NCBI GenBank assembly: GCA_039111635.1
Contig: JBCAQO010000008.1
Coordinates: 1,922,001 to 1,986,000, forward strand
Origin: Heterobasidion occidentale
Lineage: Eukaryota > Basidiomycota > Agaricomycetes > Russulales > Bondarzewiaceae
Direction of reading: 5' to 3'
Length of the DNA stretch: 64,000 nt
The notes beneath the pieces were generated by a model that searched no databases, was not told the DNA's origin, and saw only the letters and a list, made by a program, of their open reading frames with translations. Shown here in pieces: positions 22,660-35,929 of this stretch. Within the stretch, counting starts at the first letter, position 1. Each line of letters opens with the position of its first letter. Position numbers and translations under genes: made by a program.

Positions 22660-24350
22660 ATGGCTATATCCGGTTCCGAAGTTCACCTCCTGGTCCTTAT
22701 CCATGGAATGTGGGGAAATCCCACACATCTTGCTGAAATGTATCGCATTATACAAGAAGTCAAGGGAAAGTCAAACGACGTGTGCTCCAAGTTACACGTG
22801 CTCCTGGCAGAAGCCAACAAGGATGCGCACACATACGACGGAATTGATTGGGGAGGCGAGCGAGTTGCGCAAGAGGTATGCATGACCCTCAGATACGCAC
22901 AACATGCGAAACTCACTCTGTGGAAGCTAGATTTTTGACGAAATAGAGAAGATTGAAGGCGAAGGGAAGAAAGTCACTCACTTTTCAATCACGGGCTACA
23001 GCCTTGGAGGTCTCCTCTCTCGATACGTTGTGGGGTAAGCCTTTAGTTCGTCCGCTTTCTCCAGACGTGCGCCAACAAGCCTTGCAGTATCCTCTACCAG
23101 CGTGACCTGTTCAAGACGATAACTCCCGTCAACTTCAATACTGTCGCTACCCCCCACATCGGTCTCTTGCGATATACCTCATTTTGGTCCCGACTGTCGT
23201 CCACTCTCGGTCCCACATTGTTGTCTCGGACCGGCGAACAATTCTACGGTGTAGACGTGTTCTCGGAGAGGGGAAGGCCGCTCCTAGAAGTCATGGCTGA
23301 CCCTAGTAGGTTTCCTACGTGAATGATATGTCGTGAACGCCGTCTCAGCTGTGTTGGCAGAGCGACCCTTCTATCAAGGCCTTGCACTTTTCCCCCACAT
23401 TCGAATATATGCGAATACGTGAGCGGCCTTGTCTCCTGTATCTTGCGAAGCTTGTTAATAGCTCTTGCAGAGTCAACGATCTAACAGTCCCTTATATCAC
23501 CGCTGCGATAGAACCCGAGGACCCGTTCTATGACCACAAGACTACTGGTCTGCAGATGTAATTCTACACCTTCGTGCTCTCTTCATCGCTCTGATCTTTT
23601 TGCCCAGTGAATTTGATGAGAAATATTCCCCCATCGTCAAGTCGTGGACACTACCAGATACCCCGCCTTCCCCTCCCCCCAAGCCACGCATATTCACCTG
23701 GCAATGGTTTAAGAACCATCTCCCCCGTCTTACGCTTCCCCCTTTCCTTCAACGCAGATTCCCTTTGAATATCGTATGTCGTCTCATATTTGATCTTCAT
23801 CTTCAAGCCTAACAGAGGAGAACAACTTCAAAAATAGCTCATCTTCATTGCACTACCAATCCTTATTCCCATGTTCTTCATCCTCCTTCTCGTCCGCCTC
23901 GCTCTCTCTGCGCGATCATCCCGCAAACGCATCATGCTCCTCGAGAAGGATACGTCAGCGAGCGGTCGGCTGGCTCAAGTCGTTGGCGAGCTCGAACGGC
24001 AGATGGAAGATGCTGTCGTAGACTTCATCGACAGCTCTTCCTCCTACAGAGATGAATCCCCAGCGGCATCAGATCCCTCGCCCCCCTTCGAAAACAGCCA
24101 CGAACGTGACAGCGAAGCGAGGGACAATGCGACGAAAGCGAAACGGACGGCGGAGCCTCATCTGACCGAAAGGCAATACAAGATGATCGCATCGCTCAAT
24201 GCCCTTCCGCAACTCAAGAAGGAACGTATTTTCCTCGACCCGATGCGCAACTCGCATGCCACAATCATATCAAGGGACGTGCAGAGCTTTGAATTCCATA
24301 GGAAGGGAGAGGGCGTGTTGCGCCACTGGGCAGACCATTTCATTCTTTGA
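22660..24350 (+). CDS. DUF676 family lipase/serine esterase (ROG1/LPL1-like)
   Basis: Alpha/beta-hydrolase of the DUF676 family, whose yeast members act on phospholipids or acylglycerols at lipid droplets or membranes. The N-terminus runs HLLVLIHGMWGNPTHLAEM, with HGMWG near the oxyanion site. The nucleophile elbow is GYSLGG inside FSITGYSLGGLLSRYVVG, then NFNTVATPHIGLLRY. Further exons include LALFPHIRIYANTVNDLTVP (with the probable catalytic Asp) and AIEPEDPFYDHKTTG, so a plausible Ser-Asp-His triad is present. A C-terminal hydrophobic segment (ILIFIALPILIPMFFILLLV) predicts membrane attachment, followed by a charged tail. Several short introns interrupt the N-terminal two thirds. The stop is at 24348-24350. 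Confidence 0.88.
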
Positions 24351-26260
24351 TGGCTTAGCACTGTGATTTTATTCTTATAGGGATGAGTCCGTTGTACTGT
24401 GGGTCATATTCGTTGGTCCTGTGCTTTTCTCATGTTGGAATCCATCGTCTTGCCTTTGTGATTTGCTACTTGATTAGCAGCAGTGGAGTCTACGAGATCC
24501 AGATTGTAAGTTTCCTACTGGCTTTGTCGACTATCGGTCAATTAGAGGGGAATCGTACTGTAATCGTCAACCACCGACTGCATCAATCAAAGTTCTCGGC
24601 CAATAGTAAATGGCATGCCATCGGCTAGAATTATTCTTTTCAATATAGAGAAGCCGTATTTTGCCTATATAAGGGCAGTTGATGCTGATTTGAGAAGCAT
24701 ATTGATATTTGTTTTGATATGTTAAGGTTAGGGTTAGAGCTTCGCAAAAACAAAACAAAGGCCCACCCAGCCAGAGTGGCCGAGGTGGGACAAGCAAAAT
24801 ATTGAGAAAGTGCATGCACACAAAGGCACATACAAACCACAGAGACTCTCTGGGGACAGGGTCGCCGTGCTATGGAAAGTCCCCATAGCCCACAAGCCCA
24901 TGTCCATGAAGGGGCTTATGCCTTCAAGGTAAGTATGAGAAAATCAAGTAATGGAGGAGAGACTTTTATATGATCACAGTGCGCACGGACCATCTATCCA
25001 ACGACTTTAGGGTGAGTTGACAGTGATGCACAATCAGCACGGCAGCGCAGGCACCTGAAGGCACTGTAAATCGATATGAGTCAAACGATCCTGCACTAGA
25101 GTCTAGAGCGCACGCTTGTCTTTATTGACAGGCAACGAACTTTGCTTGAGCATCTTCTGGTGGCGCTCGACACGAAAACCTAAACAGCGTCCAGCTTTTA
25201 GGATATGTCTCCGCAAGTATAAACTTGGAATCGCAATATACATACGTATGCATCGCAGTTCTCCACACCGCACTTCATAAACGGATCTTTTGTTCGTCTC
25301 GGCCTATGAATGCTGTCAAGCTCAAGCGACTCCCTCACCTGAGGCCATTCTTGTGCTGTACACAAGACTAAGGATTTCCGTGTTTTGTTAAAGGAGCATG
25401 CCTCGTGGCTCTTCGTCGTAGTCTCTCCGTGGATCGCAGCTAGTAATTATATAAGTGAGTGACTTGTGCTGTCCGAGCCAAGCAATAACGTGCCTCCCGT
25501 CCAACCCACTATGTTCACAGTTGGCACTACTTACTCTCGATTTCGAAAGGTGGACTGTGGATGACCATATCATTGTGCTCTCGCGATCATAACTTAAAGT
25601 CCCCCGCCCTGTTCAACGTGCCTCGCGGCTATGCGACAGAGATGACCTTCTTTGAACGAATATCTCTCTCCAAGAGGGCAGAAAGTCCATCATGTTCTCC
25701 TTCGAGTCTCCGTCGACGGTATACAGAGTGTGGCTCATGATCGTAGATGAGATTGACACCGGCGACTAGCATGGTACCTCTGTTAAAAGGTTAGCAAAGG
25801 AACCTCTTACCGGGAGGTTCGAAAACGGTTGAGCCACTGTGTTCTACGCTGAGTCCCAGTCAATAGGATAGAGCATTGAGCTTGTCATAGGTAGCCAGCA
25901 TGATAGACTCTGCGTTCTGAGGGCGGTGCTTGTTCAAACACGCCATCGAACCCTGCTCAAGAATGTTGAACAGGGTTTACGAAAAGCATACAGGATTCAT
26001 AAAATAGGTCCCAATTCTGGCCGGGAAGCCTGAGGTCGAGAGAGCGCGAGATGATGACGCATCGAAAGACCGCTGTGTATGCGTTGATTGATGTCCGGAG
26101 ACCACGTTGGTTGTGAGTCGACGGGTACAAGTAACCTAATACTCCTTGGTGGGACCCCGATCACTTCTCCACACTGATATCGGGAATATCGCTCGAAGCT
26201 ACTTGTTCTACATCTACTTTAACACCCAGCTATCTTTCCGTCATCCATCTCGACGTACAC
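24351..26260. other. 1.9 kb gene-poor stretch with a short telomere-like tract
   Basis: No coding gene, tRNA or rRNA is supported. It contains the telomere-like tract annotated separately and a small hairpin-capable sequence near 25955-25980 (aaccctg paired with cagggtt). The last 200-300 bp are presumably the ARP2 promoter. Confidence 0.4.
24721..24737 (+). repeat. Short interstitial telomere-like tract
   Basis: The bases gttaaggttagggttag contain about two TTAGGG units, the common fungal telomere repeat. This is short enough to occur by chance or as a binding-site-like telobox. Confidence 0.4.
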
Positions 26261-27792
26261 ATGGACCCATCCATTCCCTTAGTAGTTGATAATGGTACAG
26301 GTGTAAGTACCAGTCCATCTGCTTCATATGTCCCCAAAACCGAAGGTCTTGTAGTTCGTCAAGGTGGGGTATGCAGGCTCTAACTTCCCTGAGCATGGTG
26401 CGTTCATATAGCACCCACGCCAACCACTTCATGCACATTTGATGCATCATGCCTGACCTTGTCGATTCGACCTAGTGTTTCCATCCATCATCGGCCGTCC
26501 GATCCTGCGCGCGGAAGAACGCGTCGGAGATGCCGTGATCAAGGACATCATGGTCGGCGACGAAGCTGCAGAGTTGCGAAACTATCTGCAAGTTACACAG
26601 CCCATGGAACATGGCATAATCCGCAACTGGGATGACATGAAGCACCTTTGGGATTACACCTTCAATGAGAAGCTGCATATAGATCCCGCAGGGCGGAAAG
26701 TCTTGCTCACGGAACCACCGATGAACCCGAAAGTCAATCGGCAGAGAATGTGTCAAGTCATGTTCGAGGAGTATGGTTTTCAAGGAGTATATGTGGCCAT
26801 TCAGGCTGTGTTGACGCTTTATGCTCAGGGTGTGTCTGCTACTGTCTAATTACCATCTCACTCTGACATCATCATCAATCCGTCTTAGGTCTTAACACAG
26901 GCGTGGTAGTGGATTCTGGAGACGGTGTAACTCACATCGTCCCCGTATACGATGGGTTTGCTCTCCCGCATCTCACCGCGCGATTGGATATTGCCGGTCG
27001 GGATGTAACACGATACTTGATCAAGCTCCTGCTCATGAGAGGATATGCCTTCAACCGAACTGCCGATTTCGAGACCGTCAGAGAGATCAAAGAGAAGTTT
27101 TGTTATGTTAGGTGATTGGTTAGCCTCCGGTTGCTGCACCTCATACTGATCCACATCCAAGTTATGACCTTGACATGGACACAAGGCTCTCAGAAGAGAC
27201 AACCACACTCGTCGAAAGTTATACTGTAAGCTTTGATAAATATTCTTTAGCAGGCAATCAATCTTTCTACAGCTTCCTGACGGTCGTACAATCAAACTCG
27301 GGTCCGAGCGCTTTGAAGCACCGGAATGCATGTTCCAGCCACATCTAGTTGACATTGAGCAGCCAGGAGTGGCAGAGATGCTTTTCCAGACGATTCAAAA
27401 TGCCGCCGTCGACGTTCGTACCGAGCTATATAAACATGTTGTCCTTTCTGGCGGTTCGAGCATGTATCCTGGTCTCCCCAGTCGTCTGGAGAAGGAGATG
27501 AAGCAGTTGTATCTGACGAGGGTATTGAATGGCGACCCAACACGACTCAACGTACGTTCCGTTCATCTTGCATTTCCGTTACGGTCAATGAAGGTCTCAC
27601 CATCATATTTGCGGTTTCTAGAAATTCAAGATCCGTATTGAAGATCCTCCACGTCGGAAGCACATGGTCTTCCTCGGTGGCGCAGTGTTGGCCGATATCA
27701 TGAAGGGACGAGAAGAGTTTTGGATCTCAAGAGAAGAGTGGTACGAGCAAGGTGTGCGAGCCTTGGATAAACTTGGGCGAGGGGAGAATTAA
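26261..27792 (+). CDS. ARP2: Actin-related protein 2 (ARP2)
   Basis: Subunit of the Arp2/3 complex that nucleates branched actin filaments for endocytosis and polarity. The N-terminus [14 protein letters not shown] continues over an intron into [19 protein letters not shown]. The Arp2 block [20 protein letters not shown] follows, then [38 protein letters not shown] and [20 protein letters not shown] (second phosphate-binding loop). [40 protein letters not shown] and the closing [19 protein letters not shown] complete the fold. Six or seven exons, about 390 residues, family length. The stop is 27790-27792. Tail-to-tail with the pyridoxal kinase gene (255 bp). Confidence 0.93.
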
Positions 27793-28047
27793 ATCAACTG
27801 TATATTCTTTCGTGAATTTGTGAATCGTGCCTGATATCTCGCTCCATGCGCGACACAATGTAGTGTTCCATGGAAGAGCGTAGCATATTAGAACGAGTTG
27901 AGCGCCGGACTCATTCAAAAGCTGCTGTAGACGTCGCACTGTAAGTTGTATATGACTTATGACTTATCCCAATGTTCGCAAGTTGATCTTTCCAAAATCT
28001 CCGCTGCCTGGCATCCAACCTCCTGCCAGCAAGGTTTGACCACGAAA

Positions 28048-29447
28048 TCAACCCCAGAAGTTGACCCACTCCTCCATAGCCCTTAATTCTTTCAACGCAT
28101 CCCCCTTCAGTATGTCCTGCCCTTGAATCAGTCTCAACTCTCGCCCTTTCATTCGGCGTACGCGTCTCTCCGGATCTTGAGCATCGAGTTCTTCATCTGT
28201 TTCAAGGCGTTCTTCTTCCGAGAGCGAGGAGGAGTACTCGTACGTGCGCTGTAGTATCGCGTGGGTTTTCGTAAGTGCGAGAGACGTGGCGTGTGCGAGG
28301 GGTGTTGGGAATTTCGAAGAGCCATTTGAATGGGATGGTGGGGATGGAGTGGGCGAGAAATGAGCGAGGATGAGTGCAGAGAACAGGTCGCCGACGCCAG
28401 AGAAGTAGCCTGGAATTAACGGTACGTAGCCTGCATGCACTGTGGATAGATTTGGGGTGGAGGGTGTATCGGTTCCTTCACCTTTGTAAGAGGACGTGAT
28501 GCAGAGGAGAAATTCGGGTGTAAGAGCATCTTCGTGGACGGGTGGGTGGATGTGTGTAGGAAGGATATCAATGAGCCACGGTTTGAGTGGTATAGAACTG
28601 ATGATAACGTTTGGAACGGCGTAAGTTTTGTGTAGTATGGTGAGTGCATTGTGAAGTGATGCAGTGTCCTCAATCTTAATGTCTGTTAAGACTCTAAAAG
28701 AGACAAAAGACAAAAGGAATGGTGAAACAGAGATGAATGGAATGGTAGGAATATGGTGCTCACTCTACTTCAAACCAATTGGGCGTGATGACAGTGGAAT
28801 GGGGTAGTAGCGTTCGGTATATAGGTATCACGTCTGGTGCGACATACATCCGCCCTGCATCCCCGATGACGGCTTCATGAGAGAGACAGAAATGGGTCAA
28901 TACATGTGTATAATGTGCAAAAAGTAAGTAACTCACGATCCAGGAGATAATGAGTTCTGGATTCTGCTTGCGTAGTTTGACAGCCAAATCTGCTACCACT
29001 GACAAGGCCGCTGCCCCTGGTACGTAGCCTAAGACAACGTTAGTGAATCAGGGAGCAGACTTGGAGTGATGATAGGGCAAAACCTGTCAGCAATCGAGAT
29101 GGGCGCAGGAACCCATTCTGTTCCATAGCTTCAAGCAAAGCGGTTAAATCGTCTGCTTGCGCCTTGCTTCCTCCAAATCGACGATAGCCTGGCTGGTCTT
29201 AGCATGGACTGGAAATCAACTTTAATAAAAGACATACCGGAATGGTTAGAGAAGTTCACCGTGTTGATCACCTACTGGCCGGTTAAGAGTCATCTGGAGG
29301 ACAAACCCCGGATGAAAGGATGAAAAGTCATACATCGACATCATAACCTAGGAGCTGGAGAGGAAATACAGCCGCCTTCCCTCCGACGTAACCAAAGGAG
29401 ACATGAGACTGGATACTCAGAACGCGACCTGGATCTTGATGCGACAT
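28048..29447 (-). CDS. Pyridoxal kinase
   Basis: Phosphorylates pyridoxal, pyridoxine and pyridoxamine in vitamin B6 salvage (yeast BUD16/BUD17 relatives). The N-terminus [19 protein letters not shown] with [19 protein letters not shown] is diagnostic, as is [20 protein letters not shown] after an intron. Then come [39 protein letters not shown] and [11 protein letters not shown]. The last exon holds [20 protein letters not shown], with GVGD as the ATP/anion-hole and catalytic Asp. Seven or so short exons; start 29447 begins the conserved fold directly. The C-terminal extension (rich in Glu/Arg) is longer than in yeast. The gene shares a 292 bp divergent promoter with the START protein. Confidence 0.9.
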
Positions 29448-29739
29448 ATCTTTCGCCTGTGGATGCGATCTGGGCTGTGGTCTCTTGGTGAGCCAGGCGA
29501 TGCCCAAAAATGAATGCCATAGAGTGTGACTCGGTCTTCATCAAAAGATCCTGCCGCCGGTAGTCAGGATCGTGCAATATTCCAGTTTTATTCTTTCTGC
29601 ATAAACTCCTTTCCGCACGGTGTTTCTGTCCGCTTCTACGGCGAATCTCCGTAAATGGGCTGTGACGTTTACGTGTCTGGCCCTCGTGATTCCACAACGC
29701 GCCCACAGCATTTCTCTGGGACTCTTGTTCATCTTCCTC

Positions 29740-32700
29740 ATGTCGGACGGCACTAGGTGTGTACGCACGTCGATATCTCATGAATTCATCTTGAATCTTC
29801 CGCAGTCTACGCGAATCGTGGTATAGCGCTCTCAATGATGCACAAACCAATTTCAGACGCCTACTCACATCCTCCTCGGCGCCCGAGTGGAAACGTATCC
29901 CGACACCTAATGATATCTCGTCCAACAAGGTCAAGGGGAAGGCTCGTTCTACCATACCAGATCTGGCAGATGTAGTGATTCACCGCAAGGCTAGCAAGAC
30001 TGAGGACCCTGTCTGCCGCGTTGTACTTGACGTACCTACAGGTGACGAACCTGTTTCTCTCGAAACGTGGAAATCTGTCTTGGCTACGCCGGAGCTAAGG
30101 AAAGAGTGGGATCCCGCGGTTGAGGCAGCATCTCTCGTCGAAATGTTCGACCCATCAACAAGAATAGCGAAGACGAACTTCACATTGGGATGGCCGGCAA
30201 AGTAAGCTCCCACATCACTCATCTGAAGTCTCTCCTGAACTGTGCGTAGTCCCAGGGATGCCGTTACGATATCCCGCACTTTTAATGATGCAACTACTGT
30301 GATAGATATATCAACGTCTCTCCCCCGTTCGATCGATGAGCCAGCATATCTTAGACCCTCTCCGCCATACGTTCGTTCTAATGTCAAATGTAAGTGTGCC
30401 GCGTAAGGATGTGTCTGATATGTTAACCTATCTGTGTCAGTGTTTGCCTGGTGTATCCAATATGTACCATCATCATCAACACCACCTTCTGCATCTGCAT
30501 CTGCATCTTCGTCGCAACCTGACGATTCATCACCCAAGAAGGCTACTTCAGGCCGACTACGTATCACTTGTTTCTGGCAACATGATCTCAAAGCTGCATG
30601 GAACTTTAGCTCTTCTTCTAGCATGTTTCAACAGCTTGCATCTATGGTGCTGGGCCTATTCAAGACAGTGGTCAAACGCGGTACACGTGTGCCCCTGCTT
30701 ACCGGCTATGGGAACGGAGTTACAATCGAACGTGTCCGTTTCGAAGTTGACCGTGAAGCACTGACATTGGACTACACAATCATCCCTGAAGATGATGATC
30801 ATCCTGGGCATCCACCTGAGTCATCTCGAGGTCTCGACGAGCTCCATGCTTTAAGAGAGTATCGACGCCTGACAAGAAGCGTCGAATTCTCCATCCCGCT
30901 GTCTGAAGGATGGGATATCCAACTCACGACGAGGGCGTCTTCTGAAACTCTCGCCAACCTCCCGTGGTCCGCTCATGTTTTACGCAACGGCTCAGTGCCT
31001 TCCTCTTCAAAGGGGCTCGCCTCCGACTTCGAAGACGTTCTGTTCCGTATTAACCACGCAGCTCTGCTCGACGATCACTCTCTCCTCAAAGTCCGTGTCG
31101 CCATCGAACGCTCGGGTCCATCTGGCGGGTTGCGTTTAAACGGGATACCTCAGCCGATCGAAGAGATTGAAGATCGGAATCCCTCGTCTTACTTCATGTC
31201 GCAACAGATGCTACAGGATGCCACGAGCACTGCTGAACTTAGTTTTCAAACACTATCTTCAGCAACCACTGGTACAAGCACAATTTCGAGCGGCTCGAAG
31301 ACTCCGGTGCAACCACACCTCGTGCGCGCTCTTGCTGAGCGATCGGTGGCGGCGGAGAAATCCATACTCAGTCGCATACGACGTAACTACATATACTTTT
31401 CCTCCCTTTTGCAGGAGCCGGAAGCTAAGTGGAAACGAAGTGAGTTACCATCTTGATATTTTCGAACAAAGTGAACGAAATAATCGTATTGGTTAGCCAC
31501 GGAAGCCCGAGGTGTTTCTGTCACTCAATTAGACTCCATTGATCCTACGCTCGTTGTATACAGAGCAGAGGCGACCTTTGTTGGCGTTGGCCTCTGGGAT
31601 CTATATGCTGCAATCACATCACCAGGCGCTCATGTGTATTGGGACAAGGGGCTTGAGGATGCAGTCCTTCTCGAGGATGTAAACGAACTAACCGAGCTAT
31701 GGCACATCAAAACGAGACCGGCCTGGCCAGCGAAGTAAGCCCCTTACGCTCTTCCCACCGCAATGCATACCCATGCAGCCCGTAGCGCGCGGGATTCTGT
31801 TCTGCTGAAAACAGTCTATAAGTCTCCCAGTACGGTCCACGTCTTCGCATTCTCCGCCGACGAACCAAACCTCTTTCCGAATATCCCGCCCGTTGAACCC
31901 ACGACTATACGTACACAAGTCGACCTTCAAGGGTTCGCTATCGAAGCACTATCGCCGACAACGACGCTGCTCACTTTGCTCGAGCAGTCAGATCCGAAGG
32001 GGTGGTCTGGTAAAGCCTCAATTCCACAGCAGATGATCACGGCTTTGGCTGGAGTCGGCGAGTTTGCAATCAAGTGCGGTGGGCCCCCTGCACTCACAAG
32101 GTTGTCTGGTGCCAAAACGAATCAGATTCGCTATGACCATGAACGAGGGAGCTTCAGGATCGAGTACGAGGCCTCTCGTCGAAGGGCTGTACAAGCTGGA
32201 GAACAGAGCTCCGGCTCAAGTTCTGATGCGACAGCAGATACGGGATCGGCGACGTCGATGCCGATTATCGAGTGCGAGCTGAGGTGCGATATCGATACAT
32301 GGGCCTCTTCTTTGGACATCGTTGTCGACCCGCCACCACAGTCCATATCGTGTCTTCGCAGGCATCGATTGTCCTCTGGTGGGGGTGGCTTGTGGCTTAC
32401 TATCACCCATGATGCCGTGCTTGCAAGCGACGAACGTCTTATGACTATTGTGCGCAAGGGCCCGGGGCGAGAACGAGGCGTTGTGATGGTAAATGGCGCA
32501 CGAGTCACCGTGGACGTGGAGGATCTTCCAGAGTCTGAGCTCAAGTCACTGAGTAAACAGAAAAGGGTCAAGCCTGCGCGTATCCCACTGGATCAGCCTC
32601 CTGTACTCGGCGTTATACGACGACGAAAGGCTGAATGGAGTGGCGAAAACGACGAGAACGGAAAGGCCTTAGAAATATCGGATGGTGCCTCTGAGAAGAA

Positions 32701-35434
32701 GGCCTCGCCGACGTCCACGTCTTCGTCAATATGGACTGCCTCGGCCCCCAAGTTTCCCAGTCCATTGGCACGATATTTTTCGTTCGCAATGGAACAGGCA
32801 GTGGCCACGACGGAGCAGGCTGTCGCCGCCATCTCCCCTGCATCAAACGCATCATCTGACCCTATGCTCCCTAAACCACCCATGGATTATGCTCTCGAAG
32901 CTCTTTCATACCTTCAACTCCTCCACTCTCGCTCATCATCGCCTACGCCTACCTCCGAATGGACCATCGTCAGCGACAAGGGGTTTCCGATCCACCGGAA
33001 AGCTGAACCGTCTGTCTCGCCGACCATACCAGTGTATAAAGGCGAGAAAGTGATTGAAGGCGTCTCAGCGGAGGAGATTGCGGCGGTAGTGGCGACTTAC
33101 GAGTGTAGGAGGCGGTGGGACGACAAGTTTGGCGGCGCACAAATTCTGGAAACGTTTGGCGGTGAATGTCACACCGCGTTCGTGGTCCAGAAAGGCGGAT
33201 TTCCGTTTCGCGATCGCGGATTTTATGTCGCGTCTCTCGTAGCGCGGTCCAAGGGCTCGCAAGACGCAGACGAAGGTCGTGCAGCGATTCTCGTGGCCTC
33301 TGCATCCTTCAGTCCAACATCTGCAGTGGGATTCGCGTCCGCGAAGTACAATCCGTATAACTTGCCTATCGGACGGATGTTCGTGGACGGGTGGATTCTC
33401 GAGACTTTAGACCCCTACACGCCAGAAAACTATGCGATACCTTCTACAAGGTGTACCCGCGTCGTCGCCGCAGACTACGCAGGTTCTGTCCCGGCTGCCG
33501 TCAACGCCATGAATAACACTGCCTTGGCGAAAGCAATCGTCTCCGTGGAAGCGTACGTCAAAAGCATTGCGCCCTTGCCGTTCACACGTTTGCCTGGGGC
33601 GGGCGTGGTGCTCATGGATAAGGGATACGAAGAACAGCAAGGAACCAACGCCTGGACGCTGAGAAGACGTGATGAGAATCGGATGCTGGTCCAAACTTGG
33701 TTCATGCCAGAGGAGAAGATTTACAGGAGCTCCCTACTGCTCACTCTACCTGTTCCCTCCCCCATCCGCGCGGCTTCCCCTTCACCTAAACCCGCTTCGC
33801 CCGCTGAATTGTCAGGTTCACCATCGCAGCAGACAACTCCAAAGCCGGCCACGACCCCGTCTTCGGACTATTCTTCTTCGGAGCCTCTCAGCACATCATT
33901 CACGTCGCGGGCGCACAGCTTGTCGTTGTCTGTACCTTCTGGGTCCGCGACGATGCCAAAGCATCGGAGGGTATCGTCTACCACGATCCGAACTGCAGCT
34001 GGTGAGGCGGTCTTGAAGGTTTCCTCATCTGCGTTCACGCTTCGCGGTGAGGTCCGGCAGCACACTGATCTCCTTGTTGCGGAGATCATCGTGGATTCTA
34101 AGCTTTACGATGAGGGCTACGACGTCCAGCTCCGGTCTAGGATCCATGATACTAGTAAACCTATCTCGCTCACTGATATTCGAGGACTGGGCCCGGCACA
34201 AGGCAGTGAGGATGCGGACAAAGACGCAGACAGCGTCCTGCCGCTGACATATACGGTGCACACCATTCCCCCTTCACCAATGCATTCCTCTGGGCTCACG
34301 GTCGACAGTCCACCGCGTCATCTACTCAGACTGATGCTCCCCACTGCCCAACATCAAATTTCGACGCTTCAAGACCCTCTGACAGGGGAGACTCGGAGTC
34401 CGCCGCCGAAACCACAGTGGTTGGTCGACCTGCAGGAGAAGGGCGCGGTTGTAGACGTGGAAATCCGGCCTGGCGCTGCTATCAATGCGAAGAACAGTGT
34501 GGGTAGGCGAAAGGCGAAAGCAGGAGTTGTCGTCAAGGTGGATGGCACGATCGTCAATGTTGAAGGAGAGAAGGAATCGTTGACGAGTTTAGGGAGAGAG
34601 GAATTGCAGGATGATAGGGTAGCAAGGATGACTGTTTTGACACGGTCAGTCTTTTCCTCCCAAGCTGTCTTTCTCATCCGGATCATATTTCCATTCTGAC
34701 AACGGCGTTCTTCTAGGCATCTCAATGGGGAAGACGAGCTACCTAGACAATTACAGGCCCCTCTAGCCATCTCGGAGCACCTTCTATACCCGTCATCGCA
34801 AAGCGAGCCGAGTCAGACGAGCCCAGAATCAAAGGAGGCCGAAGATGGCAGTGTGTCGCCTGAGAGCATCCAGGAACCAACAGGACCTGTGAGTGCATTC
34901 GTTGTTTTCCGGAGCCGTTCTAACGACGGCGTGGGACAGAATAAAATTCCAAGCACTGCTCCCACCGAAACAGCCCCGCCTACACCTGCGACGGGGGGGT
35001 TGTTGGGCTTCTTCAACTCGTATCAAAACCCACTGTCGCGATTTACATCGCCATCGGGGTCGGGATCACCTTCTGCATCGACGACGAGCACAGCACAATC
35101 ACCGACGGATGGTTCAGAAGCATCCGCGGCTTCTCGGGGGCTGGGAAACGGAAAAGAATCCCGGGAAGACCGGCGGACGGCGGTAAGGGAGGGGAGTCGG
35201 AGGGAGCGATTGTCGTTCCCGCTGTCGAGTGTACTGGTGATCGCGCTGATCGCGTTTCTAATGGGGTCGCTGCTCAGGTCGCTGATCTCGCCCGCGGATT
35301 TTATTTATGTTGCGACGGACGTCGGGGAGGCGGAGGGACTTCGGGCGGGGTGGCGAGAGGTGAAGCGGTTGCTGGAAGTGAAGTACATCGTGGGCGGGTG
35401 GGATTTCCAGATTGCGGTTGTGCGGCGACACTAG
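29740..35434 (+). CDS. Very large multi-START-domain membrane-anchored protein
   Basis: Putative lipid-transfer or lipid-sensing protein. The tiny first exon (29740-29756, MSDGT) splices to 29806 to continue LRESWYSALNDAQTNFRRLL. Three related START-like segments follow: one around 29990-30750 (EEWDPAVEA-type core, LGWPANPRDAVTISRTF), a second around 31500-32200 (IKTRPAWPANARDSVLL) and a third around 32950-33650 (EWTIVSDKGFPIHRKAE, FPFRDRGFYVASLVARSKG). The repeated WPAN.RD(A/S)V motif shows the first two are duplicates. Low-complexity linkers and a long Ser/Thr/Pro-rich region precede a C-terminal hydrophobic segment (SSVLVIALIAFLMGSLLRSL, about 35214-35280) and a short tail. About 1,800 residues with several introns. 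No kinase, PH or GRAM domain is seen. Confidence 0.75.
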
Positions 35435-35929
35435 CGTTGGCGTGGGCGCGGGCGGTGTAGTCGCGACCAGCTGCCCTGTAGTCTCGTGTAGATGGGCCTA
35501 TGACGTTGCCGTGGCGCGGCAAACGGCGGACACAGCTGTGAATGAAAATTGGGTTCCGCCCGACTCCGCTCTTCGTTCCGCCGGTGTGGAAGAAGGGGAC
35601 GCCACCGAGCACGGCGCCAGACACGACGCCCCACGTCGTCGTCGACATCGTCGCGTCCATCGCCCCCATCGTCCTCGACGGCACACTCTGCCTTGTCTTT
35701 CTTTTTGCTCTTCCCACCGTCCGTTCTGCACAAAGTCAATCGGGTACTATCTTTGGTTTGCCTTATTCTGTCCAGGCGCGCCCACGGAGACGCTCACGCT
35801 CCCTAAACTATCTTAGTGTCCATCTCTTTCCCGACCTCGTTCCTCTCCTCGTCCCCTGCCCCCGTCTTGAACAAACTCCCTTCGAGCCCGTTCCCCCCAA
35901 CATCATCGAACCTGTCATCACTCTACCCA
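35435..35929. other. Intergenic stretch, promoter of the LUFS gene
   Basis: About 500 bp of GC-rich then CT-rich sequence. Overlapping open frames on both strands have biased composition only. The pyrimidine-rich tract near 35820-35900 is typical of a basidiomycete core promoter. Confidence 0.4.

Noticed and set aside
25830..25850. gggaggttcgaaaac resembling a tRNA T-loop
   Set aside because: No complementary stems or A box upstream.
35301..35717. 138-codon minus frame with MGRAKRKTRQ start
   Set aside because: It overlaps the coding 3' end of the START gene, is compositionally driven and has no splice or domain support.
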